Below, one piece after another: positions 19,440 to 27,847 of a stretch of 50,372 nucleotides of DNA. The first letter of the stretch is position 1, and every line of letters starts with the position of its first letter. Origin of the DNA: Candidatus Adlerbacteria bacterium (lineage in GTDB: Bacteria > Patescibacteriota > Minisyncoccia > Phycocordibacterales > SBAW01); the NCBI GenBank assembly GCA_903819895.1, contig CAIJFH010000015.1:1-50372 (forward strand). Reading direction: 5' to 3'. The notes beneath the pieces are model-generated. The model was not told the origin of the DNA. It did not search any database and was given only the letters and a program-made list of their open reading frames with translations. A program made the position numbers and the translations under genes.

Positions 19440-19994
19440 TCAAACACCAATCCGCACATACACCGCGTACCAGTCGGTGGAGATTTCTTTTTGGGCGTCG
19501 GGGAGGGAGAGTTTGCCCGAGCATACTTGGTCGTGGAGATAATTTTCGACCACATCTTTTTCGTGGAAGCCGGGTCGGGGCAGCGCGGGCTCGGGCCACA
19601 GGTTGGTGATGTCGTTGGATCCGCCCAGCTCGAGCGAGATAAAATGGTCGGCCTCGTAGCTGCCTGCTGGTTGTGGGTAGGCGAGGTGATACTCGGCGTA
19701 CACTTCTCTTTTTTCTGCAACGGGCACATTGCGCACCGACGTGGCGTAGCCCGGGGCGCAGACAGTTGCCGCATCGGTGGTGAGCACGGCGCCCGGCGTG
19801 AGCGCAGGGTCGGGGTAGAGGTTGGCAGCGCCCGCTTTGGCGTTGTTCGTATCACTCGTGCTCGTTGCTGCGCCGGCACTTGCCACCAGGTTTGTGCGAG
19901 ATGGCTGCAGCGCGGTAGTGCTCTGTTGGTGCAGCGCCCAAGAGCCGCACACGATGATAATCGAGACAATACTCAGCAGTGTCCGCAGGCGCAT
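19440..19994 (-). CDS. Secreted/membrane-anchored HNH-like nuclease candidate
   Basis: Signal/TM MRLRTLLSIVSIIIVCGSWAL; YEADHFISLELGGSNDITNLWPEP HNH-type motif. Confidence 0.7.
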   Translation of the reverse strand: MRLRTLLSIVSIIIVCGSWALHQQSTTALQPSRTNLVASAGAATSTSDTNNAKAGAANLYPDPALTPGAVLTTDAATVCAPGYATSVRNVPVAEKREVYAEYHLAYPQPAGSYEADHFISLELGGSNDITNLWPEPALPRPGFHEKDVVENYLHDQVCSGKLSLPDAQKEISTDWYAVYVRIGV

Positions 19995-20030
19995 GAGGAT
20001 ATGATAGCAGGGATTTGCACAGTGTCTCGT

Positions 20031-20210
20031 TTGCACTTTTTTACACCTCTGATATAGTCGAGACACATGAACGCAACCCACGCACATCGCCGTCGTGGTA
20101 TGAAGTGGCTTCTCCTTAGCACGAGGAGCGGGTTTTTTGCGTCTGTAGAAAAGTAATACATACAAACGCAACTGCAAGAAAACCCGTTCCTCTAACCAGG
20201 AGCGGGTTTT
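20031..20210 (+). promoter_or_regulatory. Promoter, leader ORF (20067-20156) and attenuator-like terminator
   Basis: TTGCAC-16-TATAGT; mini-ORF MNATHAHRRRGMKWLLLSTRSGFFASVEK; AGGAGCGGGTTTT at 20124-20136 and 20198-20210 both complementary to AAAACCCGTTCCT at 20079 + 100 (20179-20191). Confidence 0.55.
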
Positions 20211-20255
20211 CTCTTTATAAAAATATCTCTGTATCAACTTAATCAGCAACACATC

Positions 20256-20678
20256 ATGACCATCATCTTCGACTTCAATCGGACGATATACGACCCAGAG
20301 ACCGACACGAGCGTGCCTGGTGCGATTGAAGTGCTCAACACATTGTATATACGCGGCGAAACGCTACATCTTATTTCTCGCCGTGAACAGGGTCGCGAAA
20401 AACTTCTTTCCGATCTTGGTATCGAACACATGTTCGCCAGTGTTTCATTTGTAGACGAAAAAGAGATAGCAATACAAAAAATTATTCGAGAAAGTAGTGA
20501 TCCTGTGTATGTCGTTGGTGATCATCTGCACGACGAGATGTGCGCAGGCAACAAGCATGGGGCGCGTACGGTGTGGCTTAAGCGGGGGAAGTTTGCAGAG
20601 TTGCAGCCGGAGACAGATGCGGATGTGCCGTGGCGAACGATTGAGAGTATGCATGAGTTGTTAGAAATCATTGCCTGA
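20256..20678 (+). CDS. HAD-superfamily hydrolase-like protein
   Basis: IIFDFNRTIYDP motif I, VYVVGDHLHDEMCAGNKHGARTVWLKRG motif IV. Confidence 0.75.
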   Translation: MTIIFDFNRTIYDPETDTSVPGAIEVLNTLYIRGETLHLISRREQGREKLLSDLGIEHMFASVSFVDEKEIAIQKIIRESSDPVYVVGDHLHDEMCAGNKHGARTVWLKRGKFAELQPETDADVPWRTIESMHELLEIIA

Positions 20679-20685
20679 TTGTTGC

Positions 20686-20729
20686 CCTGCTGGCGGGGTC
20701 TAGAAGCCGCCAGCAAGGTGCCCAGCAGG
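20686..20729 (+). promoter_or_regulatory. Two mutually exclusive hairpins upstream of 20769 gene
   Basis: TGCTGGCGG(20688-20696)/CCGCCAGCA(20707-20715) versus CCTGCTGG(20686-20693)/CCAGCAGG(20722-20729). Confidence 0.5.
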
Positions 20730-20768
20730 ACACCATAGTTCTTTCACACCATTCCCTGGAGGGAAGTT

Positions 20769-22004
20769 ATGGATACAACGTGCGTCATGTCGCAGACAGT
20801 TGACCTTGGGTTCGACCGCGCCGACCTCGAAATGTATCTCTCCCAGTGTGGATATTGGGGAGATGCAGAGAAGCGTCGGCGGCATGCCTATGTGCTTTCG
20901 CCATCCGCATACACTATGTCCGCGTCGCAGGCGGCAAATATGGAGCGTCTCGCGGTCGCAACTGGTGCGGCAGTGAGTGAGCTCAATCAGCACCTGTGCG
21001 CATGTGCCAATGTTAAACACCCGCCCCATTACGAGGCAGAGATGCTTCGGTTTGCGAGCAGCGCATCGCGAGGGTTGTTGCTCCCGCGTGATGGTGAGTT
21101 GCGCATCCCGCCAGTGTTCAAGGTCGACATTGTTCAGGATCGCTTCGGCAGGTTCCAAATCGTCGAGGTGGATGTCTACAATCCGCGTGGGTTTGGCTAC
21201 GCAGCGCTGCTCGAAGAAAGTATGTCTGGTGTATTCGGCACACGTCGGTTCCCTGGTGTCGAGCAGTTGGTGCGGATTCTGCATGCGCATGGTGCCGAGG
21301 ATGCTCCGTTCTATGTGCTTGTGTCGGAACACGAGCGCTACTACGAGACATGCTTTACAATCTTGTGCAACACGCTTCGGCGGCGCGGTATCGATGCGCG
21401 GATGGTCCGGGAGTGCGAACTCTCAAATCAGGCGACGTTGTTCGACGGCGTGCTGCTCGCGATTCCTGATACGCTCCGCGATACGAATCTCCGCGAGCGG
21501 TTGGTTGCGCAGTATCGCTCGGGTGCACTTCGGGCGGTGTTCCCGCCAGTTGCGTATTTGGGGTCGAAGGCCTATCTGCCGTTCTTGCGTGAGCAGGATG
21601 GCATGAGTGAGTTCATGCCTCCGACGGCGCTGGTATCGAAGAAACACCGGCAGTGGTCGTCCATTTGCGACTCTGGCTCGTCGAGTGTGCTCAAGGCGGT
21701 TGTTTCCTCGGGTATGAAAGGGGTGTACTTCTCCGATCTCGACCCGCAGGAGTTTGGTGCTCGTCTCGCACAAGTGAGCGACATCAAACATGCGGCATGG
21801 ATTCTGCAGCAGCAGGTGCCGCAGACGTCAACTCCGATTGTTGTGTTCGACGAACAAGGTAATCGCTGTGTTGGCGACTACTACCTCCGGCTGGTTGCGT
21901 ACGTGACAGCAGACGGCGTCCTTGATGTCGAGGTTACCGGCCGCCCCGACCGCAAAGTGCATGGTGCGCCCGATTGCATCCAGATCCCCGTCGTTCTCTC
22001 CTGA
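20769..22004 (+). CDS. ATP-grasp-like / glutathionylspermidine-synthase-like protein
   Basis: FKVDIVQDRFGRFQIVEVDVYNPRGFGYAALLEE, FPPVAYLGSKAYLPFL, WILQQQVPQ...GDYYLRLVAYVTADGVLDVEVTGRPDRKVHG. Confidence 0.5.
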   Translation: MDTTCVMSQTVDLGFDRADLEMYLSQCGYWGDAEKRRRHAYVLSPSAYTMSASQAANMERLAVATGAAVSELNQHLCACANVKHPPHYEAEMLRFASSASRGLLLPRDGELRIPPVFKVDIVQDRFGRFQIVEVDVYNPRGFGYAALLEESMSGVFGTRRFPGVEQLVRILHAHGAEDAPFYVLVSEHERYYETCFTILCNTLRRRGIDARMVRECELSNQATLFDGVLLAIPDTLRDTNLRERLVAQYRSGALRAVFPPVAYLGSKAYLPFLREQDGMSEFMPPTALVSKKHRQWSSICDSGSSSVLKAVVSSGMKGVYFSDLDPQEFGARLAQVSDIKHAAWILQQQVPQTSTPIVVFDEQGNRCVGDYYLRLVAYVTADGVLDVEVTGRPDRKVHGAPDCIQIPVVLS

Positions 22005-22024
22005 AAAGGCGCGAGCGGCAAACA

Positions 22025-22050
22025 CCCCCGAGCAGCGATGCTCGGGGGTT
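22025..22050 (+). terminator. Terminator hairpin
   Basis: CCCCCGAGC-AGCGAT-GCTCGGGGG-TT. Confidence 0.7.
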
Positions 22051-22056
22051 CGCTAT

Positions 22057-22698
22057 CTACCGCTGTTGTCGAAACACGATGTATGAATATGCGACGCAGA
22101 TAATCACTGCGGCAAGGAGGGGGATGATGCTGAGTGCGAGGGCAAGTGGTGGCGGGGTAAAGGCAGCAGCGAGGATACACAGCGCGGCAACTTCAAACAG
22201 TGTGCGGCCAAGCAGGTGCGTCTTGTTCCACACACGGTCGCTCGAGATGGTCCATGGGGTGCGGATGCCGACAAACCAATTGCGCTTGAGCCGAGGCAGC
22301 AGCGCGCCGAGAATGGCGATGAGTGCGGCAAGTGCCGGCAAGAGCGCGGTCGTCATGTTGAAATGAATCCCTAAGTTGGCCAACAGTGTGAGCGCATACA
22401 CATAGGCAAAAAACGCGACGATGAGAAAGAAGATAAAGTCGTATACGTAGCGAAACCCTTTCATGCTCGGCGCAAGTGGGTCAATTTTTGGTACGACTGC
22501 CCACAGGATAATGCACACCAGCATGATAATCGGCAGCAATGCCACGCCCCACAACTTGCTCATTGTGCCATTGACCTGCCCGCCCGCGCCCCAGTGCGAG
22601 GCGACCATCGCAGGCAGTGTTGGGTACACCAGTGCGCCCGTCGCAACACATGCGAGCAGGATGACAATCATCAATGTGCCAACAAATTTTGGATGCAT
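22057..22698 (-). CDS. SdpI/DUF1648-like membrane protein
   Basis: Multi-TM; LPAMVASHWGAGGQVNGTMSK and NWFVGIRTPWTISSDRVWNKTHLLGR. Confidence 0.82.
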   Translation of the reverse strand: MHPKFVGTLMIVILLACVATGALVYPTLPAMVASHWGAGGQVNGTMSKLWGVALLPIIMLVCIILWAVVPKIDPLAPSMKGFRYVYDFIFFLIVAFFAYVYALTLLANLGIHFNMTTALLPALAALIAILGALLPRLKRNWFVGIRTPWTISSDRVWNKTHLLGRTLFEVAALCILAAAFTPPPLALALSIIPLLAAVIICVAYSYIVFRQQR

Positions 22699-22775
22699 AG
22701 GGTAAGTATACTACCTAGTACAGATTGTGTGCTTGCAAACTAGGCCACATGTAGTAGTTTAGTTGCAAGATTTAT

Positions 22776-25505
22776 ATGATTGAAGCAATTGTAGAGTTTG
22801 CCGTGCTAGCAATATTTTTCCTGTCATTATGGTTGATTGATTTTGTGTTTGATTTGCGTAGAAATATTGCAACACAGAAATTTCGTAATCAGAGTTCTTG
22901 GGTGGCATACTTATGCCCAACTATCGTTGCTACTGATATATTGATGCCGATATTTTTCTATTGGTTATTGCGCGTTGATATGCGTATAGCTGTATCAGAT
23001 TTTTTTATTCTATCGTTCTTCTCTCTAATATTTTTTGTGTGGTATTGGAGCATTGATGTGATTGAATTGAAAAATTTATCACCAATGCGGTTTGCGGCTG
23101 GTGCGATTGGTAAAGAGGGGGATATGTTTGATTTTAAGGATTCCGCAGAAAGTGTGGCGATGCGTCTGATGGGAGTGAAACAGCATGTTAACGTTATTGG
23201 CATATATGGGTTTCCGGGGTTTGGAAAATCCTCTTTTGCACGAATGATAATCGAGCACTTGCCCCAAGAAGAAACGCTCTACACTTTCATATCACTCACT
23301 GAGACAAATGAAGCCAAAGATTTCTCGATTTTGTTTGCAGAAAGGTGGTTTGCTTCACTGAAAGAAAGGTATCCAAAGTTCGATACGACTCTTGCTGTGC
23401 CATTTATGCAATCTATTTTGCGCGAGTCAGGTAATGGGATTCTAGCGTCAATCTTTGAGCTTTTACCTGCCCTAAATAAGGGTCTACAATCTACAGAGGC
23501 AGCAGTGTGCGACTCAGCGCTACCGCCTCCAGGTAGGAAATTAGTGACACCTGAGATTGCAAATGTGTTTGGAAATGTCCAAAAAGTCCAAGAGAAGTTA
23601 TGGGTTGTGATGATCGATGAAATTGAACGCGCTCGGTTTGATGAAATATATCGAGTGGTTGAAATCATTGAGCGCTTTAAAAACGAAGGACGCACGGGAA
23701 TGCCTGTTCGAGTCGTGTTTATGTTATGTGTTTCTGACGCTAGTCTACGACGATACTTACAAAAATATAACCCCACAAATGAATTAACGCACCTCATTTG
23801 GGATTTTTTCTTCGGTGGTTCAAAAAGTTTGACTTTGTCACCTATTTTCTTACCGCCCGTATCGTATGAAAATAAGTTGGGATATTTCAAAGATAGATTA
23901 ATTACATTTAATAACTCACTTGATGAGAATCAAAGAAAACCAGACCTAGAAAATAATTTGGAGTATGCGTATTTTGACACAACATCTCTTCCTTTCGAAA
24001 CTGAAATAGAAGAAAGGGGCAGAATCTCTCGCGTGTTTGGAATAATTGGATTTTCGCCTCGATTAATTGATCGTTGTATAAATGGGCTCTATTTCACCTT
24101 TGGTACGTATAGGAGTGAGTCGTACGTATCAAAACCAACCGTAAGAATGAGCGATTTACTCATTATGGAATATGTCCGAATTGAGTATCCACACATCATA
24201 CCTTTTCTGACAGAATATGCCGACGACTTTCGCTCCCAATTTGCCAACCGCGGGCTCACTATGCAGGGGCTCGATTCTCACTTTAAGCGAAGAGATCTTA
24301 AAGAAGGTAAAGGCAGGGTTGCTGATCAGGTTGCTCAAGCGTCGAAGAAGTATGACATGGACGAGAATGAGAAGAGCCGTGTTGAAGAACTCGTTGCTTT
24401 TATATCGTATACGGCATATGAATTTTGGAACTCATATCGTGATATGTCCGTTGACTCAAAGAGGTCACGTTTCGGAACATTGTCAGATCCCTACGAACTT
24501 TGGAATTATTTGCACATGACAGATGGTGAAGAAGGGTCTCCTTATGCACGACTAGACGCTCTATACTTTCAGCACCAGCAAGGTCAGTTAATTCTCCCGA
24601 ACTTGTCGTTGTTGGAGTTGCACGAGTATTCGCGTTTTTCAGATGAGATTACTGATGCCAAGATGGAAACGCATCTTGGTGTGCTCCAAGATGTAAAGCG
24701 GCGGTTAGTAAACGGAGAGGTCGAGGTTCGACCAGGAGATATTGGCGATACCATTTACGACACAATTATATACGATTTCGTCCACACACTTCTTGTTCTT
24801 GTAGAGAAAGCTAAAAATACTGCTGGAGAGGATACGAAATATTCCTCGCATATTATGGATGAAGTTGTGAAGGCGCTAGACCAACTAATGAGGTCACCAA
24901 AGATTACTATTGGTGGAAAATTTATTATACTCAACTCGTTTGCTAATGATACGCGAGGGGGTGTTAGTGATATACATCGACGTTTTCGTGAAGCGTTCGC
25001 ATATATGCTAGAGCAAAACAAACCAATAATAATCCACATGATTAAGAGTGTGTTTGATGAATATGAGCAAAAATACGTGAGAGGCAATGAAAGTTTGTAC
25101 GATTATGAAGAGAATTTCTTTTACGTTATGTATCAAGGATGGTCTGGAGATAATAGTAGGGACAAAGAAATTAGGGACATACGTGATATGGCAAAACGAG
25201 GACTCGGCTCACACCCTGTCGCTCTCGAAAAGTACTGGGATCGTTATAAATCAAACGGAAAGAACTTCCAGGAAGTACTAAGGAATGATTTTGATGATAG
25301 AAACAACAATGCGCTATATATGCCCCTTGCAACTTTAGTTGAAATCACGGAGAAGGTAGATAATCTCCCCGAGAAGATTCAACAGAAACTTGCCTTTTGG
25401 AGACCCGCTGTAGATGCGCTTATGTTCCAGGCACGAGAGCAACTAGAGAGCAGTAATGAAACTTTGAGATATGTGCTTATTAAAAAAGGTCTACTTGAAA
25501 AATAA
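22776..25505 (+). CDS. KAP-family-like membrane-anchored P-loop NTPase, 909 aa
   Basis: N-terminal TM helices; Walker A GIYGFPGFGKSSFAR; Walker B-like KLWVVMIDEIERARFDEIYRVVEIIERFKNEG; low GC relative to neighbours. Confidence 0.72.
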   Translation: MIEAIVEFAVLAIFFLSLWLIDFVFDLRRNIATQKFRNQSSWVAYLCPTIVATDILMPIFFYWLLRVDMRIAVSDFFILSFFSLIFFVWYWSIDVIELKNLSPMRFAAGAIGKEGDMFDFKDSAESVAMRLMGVKQHVNVIGIYGFPGFGKSSFARMIIEHLPQEETLYTFISLTETNEAKDFSILFAERWFASLKERYPKFDTTLAVPFMQSILRESGNGILASIFELLPALNKGLQSTEAAVCDSALPPPGRKLVTPEIANVFGNVQKVQEKLWVVMIDEIERARFDEIYRVVEIIERFKNEGRTGMPVRVVFMLCVSDASLRRYLQKYNPTNELTHLIWDFFFGGSKSLTLSPIFLPPVSYENKLGYFKDRLITFNNSLDENQRKPDLENNLEYAYFDTTSLPFETEIEERGRISRVFGIIGFSPRLIDRCINGLYFTFGTYRSESYVSKPTVRMSDLLIMEYVRIEYPHIIPFLTEYADDFRSQFANRGLTMQGLDSHFKRRDLKEGKGRVADQVAQASKKYDMDENEKSRVEELVAFISYTAYEFWNSYRDMSVDSKRSRFGTLSDPYELWNYLHMTDGEEGSPYARLDALYFQHQQGQLILPNLSLLELHEYSRFSDEITDAKMETHLGVLQDVKRRLVNGEVEVRPGDIGDTIYDTIIYDFVHTLLVLVEKAKNTAGEDTKYSSHIMDEVVKALDQLMRSPKITIGGKFIILNSFANDTRGGVSDIHRRFREAFAYMLEQNKPIIIHMIKSVFDEYEQKYVRGNESLYDYEENFFYVMYQGWSGDNSRDKEIRDIRDMAKRGLGSHPVALEKYWDRYKSNGKNFQEVLRNDFDDRNNNALYMPLATLVEITEKVDNLPEKIQQKLAFWRPAVDALMFQAREQLESSNETLRYVLIKKGLLEK

Positions 25506-25584
25506 TGTTCTAAAAACACACTTGATGGTATCGAGTTGTATGCCCTGCCGAGTTTTAGATACGGAGGACGGATTTCCGTGGCAG

Positions 25585-26262
25585 TTACATCCCAATTGAT
25601 TTAAGGAGGATGCTCAGCTCGCCGGATTGGATCGGGCGGTACTCGCCGGCTCGCAGGCGGCCGAGAGTGACATTCATAATGCGAACACGCTTGAGGTCGA
25701 CCACGTGCTGGCCGAGCGCTTCGCACATGCGGCGGATCTGATGCTTTTTGCCCTCGGTAAGAATGATGGCAAATACGCGCGAGCTGCGCACTTCGACCTG
25801 GCAGGGCAGGGTGACGTGGTCGCCGATGTCAACGCCGCGCTCCATCTGTGTGGCAAAGTTGGGTGGTAGTGCGTCGCGGCAGGTGACTTCGTACTCTTTC
25901 TCGTGCACATATTTTGGGTTGAGCAGCGGGTCGGTGATCCGGCCGTCGTCGGTAAGGATGATGAGCCCGTAGGAATCTTTGTCGAGCCGCCCGATAGGGA
26001 AGACACCCGCAATGGGCACGATGTCCTCGATCGACTCCTCGTCGCCCTGTGGCGAGTGGGTGATGATGCCGCGCGGTTTGTGGTAGGCAAAGTAGCGATA
26101 CTTTTTGGGGCGAAAGGTCACCTCGACCACGTCGTCCTCGCCCACTTGGTCGCCCAGTTTGGCCGGGGCGCCATTGAGCATGACGCGCCCACGAGAGATC
26201 ATCTCGTCGGCCTCGCGGCGTGTGCAGTACTTTTGCATCGCGAGATATTTATTGATCCGCAT
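25585..26262 (-). CDS. RluB/RluF/RsuA family pseudouridine synthase
   Basis: S4 domain MRINKYLAMQKYCTRREADEMI; GRLDKDSYGLIILTDDG; GKKHQIRRMCEALG. Confidence 0.93.
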   Translation of the reverse strand: MRINKYLAMQKYCTRREADEMISRGRVMLNGAPAKLGDQVGEDDVVEVTFRPKKYRYFAYHKPRGIITHSPQGDEESIEDIVPIAGVFPIGRLDKDSYGLIILTDDGRITDPLLNPKYVHEKEYEVTCRDALPPNFATQMERGVDIGDHVTLPCQVEVRSSRVFAIILTEGKKHQIRRMCEALGQHVVDLKRVRIMNVTLGRLRAGEYRPIQSGELSILLKSIGM

Positions 26263-26342
26263 CGCGTATATATACCACAGAGAACCTTTGTGCGATATGT
26301 GGAGTTATAGTAGCGTTCTCGTGTCTCGCATAGTTTAGAGTA

Positions 26343-27050
26343 ATGAATACGCTACCTCATACCCCCACGTGTGTCGGCATTATCCTCGACGGCAATCGCC
26401 GCTTTGCACGCGAGCACGGCGTGCCCGTTGTCGAGGGGTATCGCCGTGGGTTTGATGCGCTCGAGCGAGTGGTGTTGGCAGCGCAGGAGCGGGGCATCGC
26501 ACACGTGGTGGTGTACGGGTTCTCGACCGAAAATTGGCAACGGCCCGAGGGAGAGGTTGCGTCGTTGATGCAGTTGTTTGAGATGATTGCGCGCGAGGGT
26601 TTGGGGCAGATTATGCAAAAAGGTGTCGCGCTGCGGTTTGTGGGCCAGCGCGAGCGATTCTCCCTCGAGCTGCAGCACTTGATGGATGGGCTCGAGGAGC
26701 GCAGCCCCGCCAACGCACGCTGCACCTTGTGGGTGTGTCTCTCCTACGGTGGCCGTGCAGAAATTGTGCACGCGGCGCAGCGTGCTGCGCAGAGTGGCAA
26801 GGAGATTACCGAAGAGACATTGGCAAAGTATTTATGGACAGCGGGTTTGCCCGACGCCACGGTGGCGATGCCCGACCCCGATCTGATTATCCGCGCTGGC
26901 GGCGAGCAGCGGCTCTCCAACTTTTTGCTCTGGCAATCCGCCTACAGCGAGCTCTTTTTTGTCGACACGTTGTGGCCCGCGTTTACGGTTGACGACTTTG
27001 ACGCAATCCTCGCCGAGTACGCCACGCGCTCCCGCCGCATGGGTGCATAG
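26343..27050 (+). CDS. uppS: Isoprenyl (undecaprenyl) diphosphate synthase
   Basis: GIILDGNRRFAREHG...VYGFSTENWQRP...PDLIIRAGGEQRLSNFLLWQSAYSELFF. Confidence 0.96.
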   Translation: MNTLPHTPTCVGIILDGNRRFAREHGVPVVEGYRRGFDALERVVLAAQERGIAHVVVYGFSTENWQRPEGEVASLMQLFEMIAREGLGQIMQKGVALRFVGQRERFSLELQHLMDGLEERSPANARCTLWVCLSYGGRAEIVHAAQRAAQSGKEITEETLAKYLWTAGLPDATVAMPDPDLIIRAGGEQRLSNFLLWQSAYSELFFVDTLWPAFTVDDFDAILAEYATRSRRMGA

Positions 27051-27055
27051 CAAAT

Positions 27056-27697
27056 TTAGGCCCCTTTCTTTTTATTGCGGGCAGTAAAGGTGGCGATGCG
27101 CTGCAACATGTTAAAGGAGCCCGGCGTGGTGTTAAAGATAACCGGCAGGGCAAAAAACAGGAGCGAGAAGTCGTCGTGGATGAGTGCCGCCGCGACACCC
27201 AAGGTCGAACAGCCCAGGGTGAGATAGGTGCGCAGGATACCGCGTCGCAGCATGCTCGGGCTGATGTCGGAGGTGTCTATCTCGTCGCTCGCCTCTGCGT
27301 AGTTGATGATGATGAGCGTGACAATACTGATGATGGCAAGGTTTACGCCATAGACCACGCCCGACAGCGGCATCTCGGGGTAGGTACCCAAGAGTTGTGC
27401 CGAAAAGGGGATGAGCGCGATGAACGCAAGGTAGAGGATGTTGAGCAGTGCCAGCACGCGGTCGATATTTTTGGTAAAGACGCTGTAGATAAAATGGTGC
27501 GAAAGCCAAAACATCGCGAGCACAAGAAACGACACGAAGTAGGAGAGGAAGAGTGGTCCCAGCGCCAGCAGTGCGCTCCACAACCCGGCGTCGGTGCTGC
27601 CACTCTGGAGCGTCGGCACCTTGATTGAGAAGACGAGTATCGTCATCACGATTGAGAAGACGCCGTCGGAGAGTGCCTCAAGCCGCGCTTTATTCAT
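27056..27697 (-). CDS. TMEM175/DUF1211 family channel-like membrane protein
   Basis: MNKARLEALSDGVFSIVMTILVF, FLVLAMFWLSHH. Confidence 0.88.
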   Translation of the reverse strand: MNKARLEALSDGVFSIVMTILVFSIKVPTLQSGSTDAGLWSALLALGPLFLSYFVSFLVLAMFWLSHHFIYSVFTKNIDRVLALLNILYLAFIALIPFSAQLLGTYPEMPLSGVVYGVNLAIISIVTLIIINYAEASDEIDTSDISPSMLRRGILRTYLTLGCSTLGVAAALIHDDFSLLFFALPVIFNTTPGSFNMLQRIATFTARNKKKGA

Positions 27698-27743
27698 ACC
27701 TAGTACTATAGCACGCAACTTTTTTGATGTAGAGACGTCACAT

Positions 27744-27776
27744 CGGTTCACGCCCGGTTCACGCCCGGTTCACGCT
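27744..27776. repeat. Three tandem 11-bp repeats (CGGTTCACGCC)
   Basis: CGGTTCACGCC CGGTTCACGCC CGGTTCACGCT in the divergent intergenic region. Confidence 0.85.
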
Positions 27777-27847
27777 GTCTTTTTATACTGACGGTGCAGC
27801 GTGTTGTGCGTTTTATCAGCATTATCAACGTAACAAAAGTACTAGGT

